Shown: positions 34,771 through 44,772, counted from the stretch's first letter. The stretch is 64,000 nucleotides of DNA from Vibrio sp. qd031 (GCF_002100145.1 NZ_JXQD01000002.1:186001-250000), one strand, 5' to 3'. Numbers and translations are program-made. The notes: a model not told the origin generated them from the letters alone.

Positions 34771-36435
34771 TTATACCTGTGGTTCAAAGCACATGTGAAT
34801 TCTACTGCCCTGACCTATAGTCGACTCAACGCTTATTGTACCGCCTAATTGCTCGGTACGCTCATGTAAAATCGCCAATCCGTAATGGCCATCTTGCGAT
34901 TTCCCCACGTCAAATCCTTTTCCGTCGTCATTCACTTCGACACACACTTCGTTACCACGATCGATACACTCAATACTGATATTGCTAGCACAAGCATGTT
35001 TGGCAGCATTCAATGTTGCCTCCCGCACAATTTGTAAAACGTGTACATGCTGCTCAGCGGTTAATCTTAGTGAATTCAGTTGGTTATTATACTCTATTTT
35101 TGCATCCGTTCGACCTTGTAGATCCTCAACGGTAGTTTTTAATGCTTCAGCAAAGTTTAACTCACCAACAGGTAACCTAAACGTTTTGAGCAGTTCTCGG
35201 AGCTGCTGATAACAGGATCGCAAACCTTCGTCCAAATCCAGCACCACCGGGTGACTGCTAAGCTCTCGTTTTAGTAATACGGTTTGAATCTTCAAATAAG
35301 ACAAATTTTGGGCTAAAGAGTCATGCAGTTCACGGGCTATGGTTGCCCTTTCGGTGTGAATGAGTAGCTGCTGCTGCTGTTTCTTAGTTGCTTTGTAGTA
35401 AATGGCTCGCGAATATATTTGAGTAAAACTTTCGATAAAACTTTCATCGACTTCTTCATTTAAAAAGAGCGTAATCTGACCTTGTTCTATATCACTGTAC
35501 TGAAGTTTGCGCTGAGTTGTGATAGCCCCCGTTGATGCACCCGACGCGAAAAAAACATCTACGTCCGATTCATCGATTACAATCGCCTTTACTCCAGCCA
35601 CGGATGAATGGGCAACTAATTCGTCTAGCATCGTTTGAAATAGGCTGTAATTAAGACTCGGGTCGGCCAATAAACTTGTTGTCCGATAGAGTGTATTTAG
35701 CGATCCATTCGCTTGTTGCAGTTCGCTGGTCTTTTGCGCTACCGCCGATTCTAGGTCGTCGTATAGCTGTCCTAGCTCTTTAGACATTAGCGTGAAGCTA
35801 CGGCCAACATAATCCATCTCTCTACTACCACTGGGTTTGAGGTGTATATCAAACTCACGGCTTTGTATCGATTGACTTGCTTCTATTAATCCATTGACAG
35901 GTTCTAACACTCGTGTACGAACGATAAGCAATATATACAGTGATACAAAAAGGATGCCACCCAATCCCAATCCACCTACCACGGCCAAATTTTGCAACTT
36001 CTTTTCTGAGTAAACTTGTAGCTTACTCACCAGTTGATCGATTTGAGTAACAAACTCTTGAACCGATTGTAAATACTGATCATTGCGGTCACTAAGCAAT
36101 ACCCGCTTTAACATCAACCACCGGTCTATAAGTCTCAAATAATCATTACGAATATCGTCTGGAGCAGCCCAGTGGTCTAACGCAGACATTGATGGAGAAT
36201 ACAGTGAGGATTCAAATTGCTTAACATGAAGACCAAAAAGGTCGTCTTGAGACTGAATATCGTAGGCTAACCGATAACTTTGCATACGCATTGAACCCGA
36301 GACATTAATGGCTTCACCGTCTCGCATACTCATGTTCAAGCTCAACAATGAGTAGACTGTTGTAAACAATGACAAAAGCCCAATCGCCAATAAGCACAGA
36401 ACAAATGACCGAATCAAAGGTTTAGGTTGTCGCAC
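34771..36435 (-). CDS. narQ: Nitrate/nitrite sensor histidine kinase NarQ
   Basis: A 554-aa membrane kinase: helix (about 9-33), the nitrate-binding P-box INVSGSMRMQSYRLAYDI in the periplasmic part, a second helix (about 148-170), HAMP, a signalling region, and a HisKA_3-type kinase with phosphorylated His in TIARELHDSLAQNLSYLK, then the ATP site (EATLNAAKHA, DDGKGFD, GHYGLAILHER). The start is GTG at 36435 behind AAGGAGG. It is divergent from napF, so the sensor sits beside its target. Confidence 0.94.
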   Translation of the reverse strand: MRQPKPLIRSFVLCLLAIGLLSLFTTVYSLLSLNMSMRDGEAINVSGSMRMQSYRLAYDIQSQDDLFGLHVKQFESSLYSPSMSALDHWAAPDDIRNDYLRLIDRWLMLKRVLLSDRNDQYLQSVQEFVTQIDQLVSKLQVYSEKKLQNLAVVGGLGLGGILFVSLYILLIVRTRVLEPVNGLIEASQSIQSREFDIHLKPSGSREMDYVGRSFTLMSKELGQLYDDLESAVAQKTSELQQANGSLNTLYRTTSLLADPSLNYSLFQTMLDELVAHSSVAGVKAIVIDESDVDVFFASGASTGAITTQRKLQYSDIEQGQITLFLNEEVDESFIESFTQIYSRAIYYKATKKQQQQLLIHTERATIARELHDSLAQNLSYLKIQTVLLKRELSSHPVVLDLDEGLRSCYQQLRELLKTFRLPVGELNFAEALKTTVEDLQGRTDAKIEYNNQLNSLRLTAEQHVHVLQIVREATLNAAKHACASNISIECIDRGNEVCVEVNDDGKGFDVGKSQDGHYGLAILHERTEQLGGTISVESTIGQGSRIHMCFEPQV

Positions 36436-36524
36436 ACGCCCTCCTTAGGGCCCACAAAAACAGCTGTTTTCTAAGTAAAAGACTGAATATCCGGACAATA
36501 TGTGATTAAGCGCATCCAATATTC

Positions 36525-36538
36525 ATGATCTGAATCAA
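36525..36538. promoter_or_regulatory. FNR site in the narQ-napF gap
   Basis: ATGATCTGAATCAA matches TTGATNNNNATCAA except for the first base. It lies about 150 bp before napF, in the 242-bp divergent region. It supports anaerobic induction of the nap operon. Confidence 0.65.
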
Positions 36539-36552
36539 GTTACATTCCAGTT

Positions 36553-36568
36553 TACCCCTTTTGAGCTA
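36553..36568. promoter_or_regulatory. Possible NarP 7-2-7 site before napF
   Basis: TACCCCT is a perfect NarL/NarP heptamer (TACYYMT). After two bases, TGAGCTA fits the opposite heptamer at five of seven positions. It lies just downstream of the FNR site, the arrangement expected where FNR and NarP act together. Confidence 0.45.
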
Positions 36569-36677
36569 TTTTAGTCATCTGTACGATAACTAAACTATGA
36601 GTATAAAACGTAGTTTACTGTTTTTTTTTAAACCATAGCGTTACGTCACCATTTTGGGCAATAAGTATGGTATTCAA

Positions 36678-37166
36678 TTGGTAGATACACACAAACGTCG
36701 TTTGTTTCGTCGCAAGTACGTCAAACCAGGGAACTTACCTTGGCTTTCTGAGCCACAGGCGTTCTCACAACTGTGCTCTCGCTGTGGAGAATGCGCGTCA
36801 GTGTGTGAAACCAACATAATTACCAAAGGTGATGGTGGGTTCCCAGTTGTCGATTTCGACCAAGGAGAATGCACCTTTTGCTATAAATGCGCAAAAAGCT
36901 GTCCCGAAAAACTATTTAACCCGCAACCGACTAAACCTTGGGAGCAAACAGCAACCATCAGTAACCAATGTCTTGCAAAGCAAGGTGTCGATTGCAGAGT
37001 GTGTGAAGAGTCTTGTGAGCCCTTTGCCATACAGTTTAAACCACAGTTAAGCAGTGTCGCACAACCGACTATAGAGCTCGATGCTTGTAATGGTTGTGGC
37101 GGATGCGTTGCAAATTGCCCGACACAGGCAATTACCGTAAACACCATCGACATTCAAAATATTTAA
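36678..37166 (+). CDS. napF: Ferredoxin-type protein NapF
   Basis: About 162 aa with cysteine clusters for several [4Fe-4S] centres: CSRCGECASVC, CTFCYKCAKSC, CRVCEESC and CNGCGGCVANC. NapF is thought to help assemble NapA before export. The start is uncertain: neither in-frame TTG (36654 or 36678) has a good ribosome site. I prefer 36678, which gives the typical MVDTHKRRLFRRK opening. It is the first gene of napFDABC. Confidence 0.9.
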   Translation: MVDTHKRRLFRRKYVKPGNLPWLSEPQAFSQLCSRCGECASVCETNIITKGDGGFPVVDFDQGECTFCYKCAKSCPEKLFNPQPTKPWEQTATISNQCLAKQGVDCRVCEESCEPFAIQFKPQLSSVAQPTIELDACNGCGGCVANCPTQAITVNTIDIQNI

Positions 37167-37204
37167 CCCGAAGAGCACTCTTCAAAAAGCAGGTGTAGTA
37201 GTAC

Positions 37205-37504
37205 ATGGAAGAAGTCCACATATCCAGCTTGGTGGTTCATGCTGAGCCCACCCATCTAGAGGGCGTGAAAGCGGCCATTTTAGCACTGCCCGGCAGCGAA
37301 ATTTACGGCGATGACCCACATGGAAAAATTGTTGTGGTGATGACGACAGAAAACCAAGGGTTCATAACCACAACGATAGACAAAATCTCTAACCTTGAGC
37401 ACGTGTTAAACGTTGCCTTGGTTTACCATCATATCGAAAAAGAGACCGAGACCTTTGATAAGCCTATCAATGACCTCTCAGTTGAAGCAAAAGGTGACGT
37501 ATGA
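37205..37504 (+). CDS. napD: NapA chaperone NapD
   Basis: A 99-aa cytoplasmic chaperone that binds the twin-arginine signal of NapA and delays its export until cofactor is inserted. The sequence [19 protein letters not shown] is typical, with the ferredoxin-like fold seen in NapD. Its last codons overlap the napA start (ATGA, 37501-37504), giving translational coupling. Confidence 0.93.
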   Translation: MEEVHISSLVVHAEPTHLEGVKAAILALPGSEIYGDDPHGKIVVVMTTENQGFITTTIDKISNLEHVLNVALVYHHIEKETETFDKPINDLSVEAKGDV

Positions 37505-39990
37505 AATTAACACGACGTGAATTTGTAAAAGCCAATGCTGCGGCTTCTGCAGCAGCGGTAGCAGGTATAGCCCTGCCCGCTCAGGCAACAAACCTTATTG
37601 CGAGTTCAGATCAAACTGCTATCACATGGGATAAGGCGCCTTGTCGTTTTTGTGGTACAGGTTGTTCGGTTCTGGTAGGGACACAAAACGGTAAAGTAGT
37701 CGCGACTCAGGGTGATCCAGAGTCTCCAGTAAACAAAGGTCTTAACTGTATTAAAGGTTATTTCCTGTCAAAGATCATGTATGGCGAAGACCGTTTAACC
37801 CAACCTCTTTTGCGTATGAAAGATGGCGAATTCCACAAAGATGGTGATTTCCAACCGGTTTCTTGGGACAAAGCCTTCGACGTGATGGCCGACAAATGGA
37901 AAAGTGCACTTCAAAAGCAAGGCCCTTCTGGTGTCGGTATGTTCGGTTCTGGACAATGGACTGTCATGGAAGGCTACGCCGCCGCCAAAATGATGAAAGC
38001 GGGTTTCCGTTCAAACAACATCGATCCTAACGCACGTCACTGTATGGCATCTGCAGTTGTTGGCTTTATGCGCAGCTTTGGTATTGATGAGCCAATGGGA
38101 TGTTACGACGACTTCGAAAGCGCTGACTCATTTGTGCTGTGGGGTTCGAACATGGCAGAAATGCACCCAGTATTGTGGACTCGCATTACTGACCGTCGTT
38201 TAAGTCACCCACACGTAAAAGTAAACGTTCTTTCGACCTATTATCATCGTTCGTTCGAATTGGCAGACCAAGGATACATTTTTGAACCACAGTCTGACTT
38301 GGCCATTGCTAACTTTATCGCCAACTACATCATCGAAAATGATGCAGTGAACTGGGACTTTGTTAATAAGCACACCAACTTTACTCAAGCAGACACCGAC
38401 ATCGGTTACGGTCTTCGTGATGATGATCCGTTGCAAGTAGAAGCTGAAAACCCGAACTCGGGCAACATGACACCAATCAACTTTGAAGAGTATAAAAAGT
38501 CTGTTGCGCCATACACGGCAGAAAAGGCCTCAGAAATCTCTGGCGTCTCTACTGAAAAGCTCATAGAGCTTGCGAAACAATACGCCGATCCAAACACCAA
38601 AGTCATGTCTCTGTGGACCATGGGGATGAACCAACATACCCGTGGCGTATGGATGAATAGCCTAGTTTACAACATCCACCTATTGACCGGAAAGATTGCA
38701 ACTCCGGGTAACAGCCCATTCTCTTTGACAGGTCAGCCTTCGGCCTGTGGTACTGCTCGTGAAGTCGGTACGTTCGCACACCGTTTGCCTGCGGATATGG
38801 TGGTTGCTAACCCGAAACACCGTAAAATCGCCGAAGACATTTGGCAGATCCCTGACGGCGTAATCCCACCGAAGCCAGGCTACCACGCAGTTCTTCAAGA
38901 TCGCATGCTAAACGACGGCAAACTCAATGCGTATTGGGTAATGTGTAATAACAACCTGCAAGCAGGTCCAAACATCAACAATGAACGTCTTCCTGGTTAC
39001 CGTAATCCTGACAACTTCATTGTCTGCTCTGACCCTTACCCAACTGCAACAGCCCAAGCTGCTGACTTGATTCTTCCTACCGCAATGTGGATTGAAAAAG
39101 AAGGCGCTTACGGTAATGCTGAGCGTCGTACACAAGCTTGGTACCAACAGGTAGATACCATTGGTGAAGCAAAATCAGACTTGTGGCAGTTGATGGAATT
39201 TTCCAAGCGCTTCAAAATGGAAGAAGTTTGGACAGAAGAACAACTCGCTATGGCACCACAATATCGTGGTAAAACCATGTACGAAATGCTGTTTGAAAAT
39301 GGCCAAATTAACCAGTTCCCAATTGAAGAAGCAAAAGAGCTGAATGACGATGCTCACCACTTTGGCTACTACGTGCAAAAGGGTATCTTCGAAGAGTACG
39401 CCCGCTTTGGACGTGACCATGGACACGATTTGGCTCCTTACGACGTTTACCACCAAGTACGTGGATTACGTTGGCCAGTGGTTGACGGTAAAGAGACTAA
39501 ATGGCGTTTCAAAGAAGGCTCGGATCCCTACGCGAAGCCAGGCTCAGGTTGGGACTTCTATGGTAAGCCAGACGGTAAAGCATTGATCATCTCAGCACCG
39601 TATGAAGCGCCTCCAGAAGTGCCAGATAGCGAATTTGATATGTGGCTATGTACCGGACGTGTTCTGGAACATTGGCATACCGGCACAATGACTCGCCGCG
39701 TTCCTGAACTTTACAAAGCGGTTCCTGATGCACTGTGTTATATCCACCCGGCGGATGCAAAAGAGAAAGGATTGCGTCGCGGTGATGAAGTGCTGATATC
39801 AAACAAGCGTGGCGAAGTAAGAGTACGTGTAGAGACTCGCGGTCGAAATCGTCCACCTCAAGGGTTGGTGTTTGTTCCATTCTTTGATGCGCGCATTTTG
39901 ATTAACAAGCTGATTCTTGATGCAACCGACCCATTGTCAAAACAGACTGACTTTAAAAAGTGTCCGGTTAAAATCACTAAGGTCGCTTAG
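37501..39990 (+). CDS. napA: Periplasmic nitrate reductase catalytic subunit NapA
   Basis: An 829-aa molybdenum enzyme reducing nitrate to nitrite in the periplasm. The twin-arginine signal is [15 protein letters not shown]. The [4Fe-4S] cysteines appear in [10 protein letters not shown] and LNCIKGYF. The molybdenum cysteine is in [12 protein letters not shown]. The bis-MGD domains and the C-terminal dinucleotide-binding domain ([19 protein letters not shown]) are complete. Length equals the family's norm. Confidence 0.97.
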   Translation: MKLTRREFVKANAAASAAAVAGIALPAQATNLIASSDQTAITWDKAPCRFCGTGCSVLVGTQNGKVVATQGDPESPVNKGLNCIKGYFLSKIMYGEDRLTQPLLRMKDGEFHKDGDFQPVSWDKAFDVMADKWKSALQKQGPSGVGMFGSGQWTVMEGYAAAKMMKAGFRSNNIDPNARHCMASAVVGFMRSFGIDEPMGCYDDFESADSFVLWGSNMAEMHPVLWTRITDRRLSHPHVKVNVLSTYYHRSFELADQGYIFEPQSDLAIANFIANYIIENDAVNWDFVNKHTNFTQADTDIGYGLRDDDPLQVEAENPNSGNMTPINFEEYKKSVAPYTAEKASEISGVSTEKLIELAKQYADPNTKVMSLWTMGMNQHTRGVWMNSLVYNIHLLTGKIATPGNSPFSLTGQPSACGTAREVGTFAHRLPADMVVANPKHRKIAEDIWQIPDGVIPPKPGYHAVLQDRMLNDGKLNAYWVMCNNNLQAGPNINNERLPGYRNPDNFIVCSDPYPTATAQAADLILPTAMWIEKEGAYGNAERRTQAWYQQVDTIGEAKSDLWQLMEFSKRFKMEEVWTEEQLAMAPQYRGKTMYEMLFENGQINQFPIEEAKELNDDAHHFGYYVQKGIFEEYARFGRDHGHDLAPYDVYHQVRGLRWPVVDGKETKWRFKEGSDPYAKPGSGWDFYGKPDGKALIISAPYEAPPEVPDSEFDMWLCTGRVLEHWHTGTMTRRVPELYKAVPDALCYIHPADAKEKGLRRGDEVLISNKRGEVRVRVETRGRNRPPQGLVFVPFFDARILINKLILDATDPLSKQTDFKKCPVKITKVA

Positions 39991-40075
39991 GCCAACAGCA
40001 GTTAGGCCATGTTTAGTTGTAGGTTTTCAAACCACACTCATGGCCCCTATTTGAGCCTATAGGCGGAGAGTTATT

Positions 40076-40531
40076 ATGAAAAAACGTTTATTAACAGTTA
40101 TTTCGCTTACTATGCTGGTTGCAGGTATTGTAAACGCAGAACTGAACAACCCCGGTGGTATTGGCGGTGTGAATTCACTTCGTGGAGCAAGCGAACTGGA
40201 AGCCACACGACCAGCCGACGACTTCAAGAAGTACCCAAGAGATCAAGTTCTCGAAGCCGATTTTGTTTACCAGCCACCTCTTATTCCACACAACATTCGT
40301 GGATATGAAGTGTCGCTTAATGCAAACAAATGTCTGGCCTGCCATAGCTGGAAGAATGCTCCTGAGATGGGCGCAACCAAAGTGAGTGTGACTCACTATG
40401 TAAATCGCCAAGACGCTGTACTGGCTGATGTATCGCCTCGTCGCTACTTCTGTTTGCAGTGCCATGTTCCTCAAGCAAGCGCTAACCCGCTGATTGAGAA
40501 CGATTTTGAGCGTGTTGACTCACTTAAGTAA
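40076..40531 (+). CDS. napB: Diheme cytochrome NapB
   Basis: A 151-aa periplasmic electron donor to NapA. Signal peptide MKKRLLTVISLTMLVAGIVNA. Two heme-binding motifs, CLACH and CLQCH, are present, with the extra histidines of bis-His ligation. It is 85 bp after napA. Confidence 0.95.
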   Translation: MKKRLLTVISLTMLVAGIVNAELNNPGGIGGVNSLRGASELEATRPADDFKKYPRDQVLEADFVYQPPLIPHNIRGYEVSLNANKCLACHSWKNAPEMGATKVSVTHYVNRQDAVLADVSPRRYFCLQCHVPQASANPLIENDFERVDSLK

Positions 40532-40546
40532 TCGCCGAGGTTAGTT

Positions 40547-41119
40547 ATGAAACTATTAAAGGCGTTCTGGCAACGTCTCATCAGTCCAAGTAAAGCAGCG
40601 GTTGGTATTGTCCTATTTATGGGCTTTGCTGGTGGTTTGCTTTTCTGGGGTGCATTTAATACCGGCATGGAAGCGACCAATACAGAAGAGTTTTGTTCGG
40701 GCTGTCACGCACCTATTGTGGCTGAAATTCAAGAGACCATTCACTACTCTAACCGTTCTGGTGTACGCGCAATTTGTTCCGATTGTCACGTACCGCATGA
40801 GTGGTCAGACAAAATTGTTCGTAAGGTTCAAGCCTCAAAAGAGTTGTTCTTCCATTTTATGGGCACCATCGATACCCAAGAGAAGTTTGAAGCTCGTCGC
40901 GGTCATCTAGCGGAGCGCGAATGGGCAAGACTGAAAAACAACGACTCATTAGAATGTCGAAACTGTCACGAGTTTGAGTTTATGGACTTTTCTGAACAAG
41001 GGCCACGCAGTGCTAAGCAGCACTCTACTGCACTCGCCTCTGGCGAAAAGACCTGTGTGGATTGTCACAAAGGTATCGCACACAAACTTCCAGATATGCA
41101 TGGCGTAGAGGGGTGGTAA
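40547..41119 (+). CDS. napC: Tetraheme quinol dehydrogenase NapC
   Basis: A 190-aa NapC/NirT-family cytochrome, anchored by one N-terminal helix (about 18-38). Four CXXCH motifs are visible: CSGCH, CSDCH, CRNCH and CVDCH. It passes electrons from menaquinol or ubiquinol to NapB. The genes napE, napG and napH are missing from this cluster, so NapC is the only quinol route encoded here. Confidence 0.95.
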   Translation: MKLLKAFWQRLISPSKAAVGIVLFMGFAGGLLFWGAFNTGMEATNTEEFCSGCHAPIVAEIQETIHYSNRSGVRAICSDCHVPHEWSDKIVRKVQASKELFFHFMGTIDTQEKFEARRGHLAEREWARLKNNDSLECRNCHEFEFMDFSEQGPRSAKQHSTALASGEKTCVDCHKGIAHKLPDMHGVEGW

Positions 41120-41120
41120 C

Positions 41121-41249
41121 ATGAGTCAATTTGAATCCATTATTTGGCACGTACTCGGTTACAGCGCAATGCCAGTAATCATTCTAGGCGGTTTTGCCGG
41201 TGTCGCCGCTTTATCGATATGGTTACTATCGATGACCAAAGATAAATAG
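41121..41249 (+). CDS. 42-aa single-helix membrane protein after napC (TIGR02808-like)
   Basis: A 42-aa protein, beginning MSQFESIIWHVLGYSAMP, almost wholly one membrane helix, ending LLSMTKDK. It starts 1 bp after the napC stop and shares its transcript. From memory it matches TIGR02808, a tiny family seen beside nap genes in Vibrio and Photobacterium. Its size is close to NapE, another one-helix Nap protein, but the sequence is not NapE. Role unknown. Confidence 0.85.
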   Translation: MSQFESIIWHVLGYSAMPVIILGGFAGVAALSIWLLSMTKDK

Positions 41250-41264
41250 GGTTATTTAAAACCC

Positions 41265-41287
41265 AAAAGGGCCATTAGGCCCTTTTT
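41265..41287 (+). terminator. Terminator of the nap operon
   Basis: A 9-bp stem, AAAAGGGCC with GGCCCTTTT, and an ATTA loop, followed by TTT. It closes the nap operon and may also serve the convergent epimerase gene. Confidence 0.85.
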
Positions 41288-41314
41288 TTGTTGTGTGCAT
41301 AAGGAAAAGACTGG

Positions 41315-42289
41315 TTAGTGGTGGTACTGCTTAAACCATCGGACAAAGTTCTCTACTCCCTCTTCAACGCCAACTTGTGGTTGGTAGTTAATGTAGGCTT
41401 CTAATTCTTTGGTATCTGCCCACGTTGCTTCTACATCACCAGGTTGCATTGGCAGATTGTTCCTAATAGCTTTGGTCCTTGTGGCGGTTTCTATAGCGGC
41501 AATAAAGGCCTCTAAAGAGGTTGGCTTACCTGCACCGATATTTAACAGTTTATACGGCGCTTCACCGTTTACAGATTGAGGCGGTTTGTCACACACTCGA
41601 ATAATGCCCTCGACAATATCGTCAATGTAAGTAAAGTCACGGCTAAGTGCACCATGGTTGTACACGTCAATAGGCTGATTATCTAAGAGTGCAGTCGTAA
41701 ACTTATACAAGGCCATATCAGGTCTTCCCCATGGACCATACACAGTAAAAAAACGCAGTCCCGTCACGGCGAGTTGATGTATGTGTGAGTAACTGTGCGC
41801 TATCATTTCGTTTGATTTTTTTGTCGCAGCGTATAGAGATATTGGCTGATCGACTTTGTCATTGGTGGTAAACGGCATCTTGTCATTCAATCCATAGACA
41901 GAACTACTCGACGCGTACACTAAATGGCTAATCTCATGTATGGCACAACAATCGATAATATTAAAATAGCCCACCAAATTACTGTCGATATAGGCTTTAG
42001 GGTTATCAATCGAATATCGTACCCCTGCCTGCGCCGCTAGGTGAATGACAACATCAAACGTATGCTCTGCAAAGAGTTTATCCATGAGATCGCGACGCAT
42101 AATGTCCGCTTTGATAAAGCTAAAATTGGGGTGTTTTATGTGCGCTAGACGCGCGAGTTTTAATTGAGGCGAATAATAATCGTTGAGGTTATCAACACCA
42201 ACAACATCATGACCTAACTGACACAATTTTTGGCATACTGCCGAGCCTATAAACCCCGCAACACCTGTCACCAAATACTTCACTTTCAT
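41315..42289 (-). CDS. NAD-dependent sugar-nucleotide epimerase (UDP-glucuronate 4-epimerase-like)
   Basis: A 324-aa short-chain dehydrogenase/reductase family epimerase. The NAD loop is VTGVAGFIGSAVCQKL, with YASSSSVYG (Ser) and SLYAATKKSNE (the catalytic Tyr and Lys). Features such as VDNLNDYYSPQLK and RFFTVYGPWGRPDMA are typical of UDP-glucuronate 4-epimerases. It stands alone, not in a polysaccharide cluster, so it may feed capsule or LPS synthesis elsewhere. Confidence 0.9.
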   Translation of the reverse strand: MKVKYLVTGVAGFIGSAVCQKLCQLGHDVVGVDNLNDYYSPQLKLARLAHIKHPNFSFIKADIMRRDLMDKLFAEHTFDVVIHLAAQAGVRYSIDNPKAYIDSNLVGYFNIIDCCAIHEISHLVYASSSSVYGLNDKMPFTTNDKVDQPISLYAATKKSNEMIAHSYSHIHQLAVTGLRFFTVYGPWGRPDMALYKFTTALLDNQPIDVYNHGALSRDFTYIDDIVEGIIRVCDKPPQSVNGEAPYKLLNIGAGKPTSLEAFIAAIETATRTKAIRNNLPMQPGDVEATWADTKELEAYINYQPQVGVEEGVENFVRWFKQYHH

Positions 42290-42391
42290 CCCTGCCTATA
42301 TTGAAGACTTATTTAGACCATACAGGCCCATGCAGAGTGAATATGCGTCAGAACTAAGACACTTTCCAATGTGATCGCGAAGTATTAAAAA

Positions 42392-42417
42392 TGAGCCACT
42401 TTAGTCAAAGTGGCTCA
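42392..42417 (-). terminator. Terminator after the small membrane protein gene
   Basis: An 11-bp perfect stem, TGAGCCACTTT with AAAGTGGCTCA, and a 4-nt loop. On the minus strand it is followed by TTTTTAAT. Confidence 0.8.
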
Positions 42418-42449
42418 AACAGTCTGGCGTAAAAATAAGCTAAAAAGAG

Positions 42450-42803
42450 TTACGCTGCGTTAGACATCATTTGATTTACCTGACGATCTTTTCGACTAAA
42501 CAGTAAGTAAGTAATCGAAATTAAGTAGAACAAGTAAGCATAAGAGAAGATAAGCGGCGAGGAGATCACCGCACTTTTTAAGCCGATGAGAACACCTACG
42601 ACCGTAACGGTCAGTTTGGCAAGTGCGCCACAAATGAGCAAAAATAGCGCTAACTGCGGTATTTTAGTCACTCGAGCAGCAATGCCGTAATAAGCCAAAA
42701 CCGACATGCTAGCGATAAGCAATGCGGCAATGAACGATGTCATATGATCCATTGACAGATAAAATCCCAAAGATGACAACAGCGCAACGATTGCGTATTT
42801 CAT
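42450..42803 (-). CDS. Small four-helix membrane protein, unknown
   Basis: A 117-aa protein with about four hydrophobic segments and a short charged tail (SRKDRQVNQMM). I do not recognise a family and see no catalytic motif. It has its own terminator and is divergent from the MFS transporter across a 411-bp gap. Confidence 0.75.
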   Translation of the reverse strand: MKYAIVALLSSLGFYLSMDHMTSFIAALLIASMSVLAYYGIAARVTKIPQLALFLLICGALAKLTVTVVGVLIGLKSAVISSPLIFSYAYLFYLISITYLLFSRKDRQVNQMMSNAA

Positions 42804-43214
42804 GGTGTGCCTTTTGAGTAGTTACAACGAATTTAGGAAGCTGAAGAGTAATTCACCCTTCAGCGGCATTATCGTACATAAACTAGTCAATATCTACTGA
42901 ATTTTGGCAAGAATAATTCTCCAGCCATCGAGTTAAATCGTTGATTAATTTAATTGTATCGTAATTGTTGCATTTAAATGAGTACTTTGTATTCATAGTT
43001 ACCTTTTACTGCCAAACAACACGATTTACTGGCTGATTTAAGGCACAGTTGTAAAAACGGTGTTAAGCAAAGGTAGCGCGGGAGTAATTTATCCTGCTTG
43101 GTGAATTTTTCCACACAAATAGTGATTCACTTCTCATTTTTATTGGCTATAATGCGCGCTCAAAATGAGTTGATAAGTTCAACTTTTTTAGTACTCACAC
43201 CATTAGAGCAACCT
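42804..43214. other. Intergenic gap between the small membrane protein and the MFS gene
   Basis: This 411-bp AT-rich gap must contain both divergent promoters. I see no long hairpin, no clear operator and no supported small ORF. An in-frame extension of the MFS gene begins at 43098 but lacks a ribosome site and a sensible N-terminus. Confidence 0.35.
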
Positions 43215-44447
43215 ATGACCAACTTAAAAAAAGCAACAAAAATCCTCGTCGCCGGTTTTTGTATAAACCTCTGTTTAGGGATCTTATACGCATGGAGTGT
43301 ATTCAATAAGTCATTAGTCACCATTAATGGTTGGAACGCCGCAGACGCGTCTCAACCATACGCTGTGGCCACAATCACTTTCTCCATTGCTCTTTTGGTT
43401 GCCGGTATCTTGCAAGACCGAATGGGTCCACGCAAAATCTTGATTCTTGGTACTGCTCTAACTGGCCTAGGCATGATTTTGTCTAGCTTTGCAACAACGC
43501 CTATTGGTCTAAGCATCACATTTGGTGTGATTGCTGGCGCAGGCATTGGTTTCGGTTATGCCTGTCTTTCTCCTGCTGCAATGAAGTGGTTCCACTCTAG
43601 CAAGAAAGGACTGGTTAACGGCTTGATTGCTGCGGGTTTTGGTCTTGCCGCTGTTTATTTAGCGCCTCTTACTGCAGCGTTAATTGCTCAATATGGCATT
43701 AACCAAAGCTTCTTAATTTTAGGTGTGGGAATCCTGTTGATCTCGGTTCCTCTAGCCGCAACCATCACTAACCCACCAGAAGGATATAAGCCAGAAGCCC
43801 CTAAGAATGCTCAGAAAGCGGCAAAAAGTGGTGCTGCAGCGGCTGATATCGAGTGGAAAACCATGCTTAAAACGCCACAGTTTTACAGCTTGTGGATCAT
43901 GTATGCACTTGCATCAGCGGTTGGCCTAATGGTTATCGGTAACATTACAACGATTGCAAGTGTACAAGCCAATATCCCGGACGCTGTATACTTGGCATCG
44001 ATTCTTGCCATATTCAACTCTGGTGGTCGCGTAGCTGCGGGCATTCTTTCAGACAAAATTGGTGGCGTTCGTACGCTTTTCCTAGCGTTTGCATTGCAAG
44101 GCGCTAACATGATTATGTTTGCAACCTACACATCTGAAATGGGCATGATTATTGGTACAGCAGCCGCTGCACTTGGTTATGGTACGCTTTTGGCTGTATT
44201 CCCATCTATCACAGCAGAATACTATGGTCTTAAGAACTACGGCACCAACTATGGTGTGCTGTACACTGCTTGGGGTATCGGTGGTGCAATCGGTGCGACG
44301 GTTGTGGGTATTTCTATGGCGCAAGGCACCGGATATACTCTAGCGTATACCATTTCTGCGGCAATGATGGCCGTGTGTGTTGCACTTACTTTTGTTACAA
44401 AACCTGTGAAACAAGAGCAAAGCAATGCCGAAGCAATTACTGCTTAG
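43215..44447 (+). CDS. MFS transporter of the oxalate/formate antiporter (OFA) type
   Basis: A 410-aa protein with twelve predicted helices. The A-motif loop DRMGPRKI follows helix 2, and its second-half counterpart is SDKIGGVRT. The opening LVAGFCINLCLGILYAWSVF and the signature GYACLSPAAMKWFHSSKKGLVNG fit the OFA family, which includes oxalate/formate and lactate carriers. Substrate unknown. The ATG at 43215 follows AGAG and gives the expected N-terminus. A clean terminator follows. Confidence 0.87.
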   Translation: MTNLKKATKILVAGFCINLCLGILYAWSVFNKSLVTINGWNAADASQPYAVATITFSIALLVAGILQDRMGPRKILILGTALTGLGMILSSFATTPIGLSITFGVIAGAGIGFGYACLSPAAMKWFHSSKKGLVNGLIAAGFGLAAVYLAPLTAALIAQYGINQSFLILGVGILLISVPLAATITNPPEGYKPEAPKNAQKAAKSGAAAADIEWKTMLKTPQFYSLWIMYALASAVGLMVIGNITTIASVQANIPDAVYLASILAIFNSGGRVAAGILSDKIGGVRTLFLAFALQGANMIMFATYTSEMGMIIGTAAAALGYGTLLAVFPSITAEYYGLKNYGTNYGVLYTAWGIGGAIGATVVGISMAQGTGYTLAYTISAAMMAVCVALTFVTKPVKQEQSNAEAITA

Positions 44448-44468
44448 AAAAGAATAGTCTTAGATTTC

Positions 44469-44492
44469 AAGCCTGTGCTATCGCACAGGCTT
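44469..44492 (+). terminator. Terminator after the MFS gene
   Basis: A 10-bp perfect stem, AAGCCTGTGC with GCACAGGCTT, closes a TATC loop and is followed by a T run. Confidence 0.9.
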
Positions 44493-44589
44493 TTTTCGTT
44501 TAGACGCAGTGATCCTTATTAAGCGGTATCGACTACAATTAGCAAGACTATTCATTGTAGCCGTCATCAAACTTGGCAGGAGGACTCAC

Positions 44590-44772
44590 ATGGATACTCA
44601 AGACCGAATAGACGACTTAGAACAGCAAATGTATGTGGCATGTTCAGAAGGTGACTACCATTCAATGAACCTCATTGAGCAACAAATAGAGCAGCTCAAA
44701 GCCAATCTAAGTACCTCACTTCTCGATGATCCTTACGCAACAGAAAGCAAATGGGATACAGAATCGTACTAG
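44590..44772 (+). CDS. 60-aa acidic protein, unknown
   Basis: A 60-aa protein starting at the ATG at 44590, with an excellent AGGAGG 6 nt before. It is acidic and likely forms a helical pair (DRIDDLEQQMYVACSEGDY, then MNLIEQQIEQLKAN), recalling small coiled-coil proteins. No domain recognised. It lies between the MFS gene and mgsA; a long in-frame start at 44509 is probably spurious. Confidence 0.75.
   Translation: MDTQDRIDDLEQQMYVACSEGDYHSMNLIEQQIEQLKANLSTSLLDDPYATESKWDTESY

Noticed and set aside
38200..39880. Several minus-strand ORFs inside napA.
   Set aside because: napA is complete and unmistakable; the antisense frames show no recognisable protein and no ribosome sites.
42360..42380. 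TGTGATCGCGAAGT considered as a CRP site near 42371.
   Set aside because: Only one half-site matches; the second half is absent.
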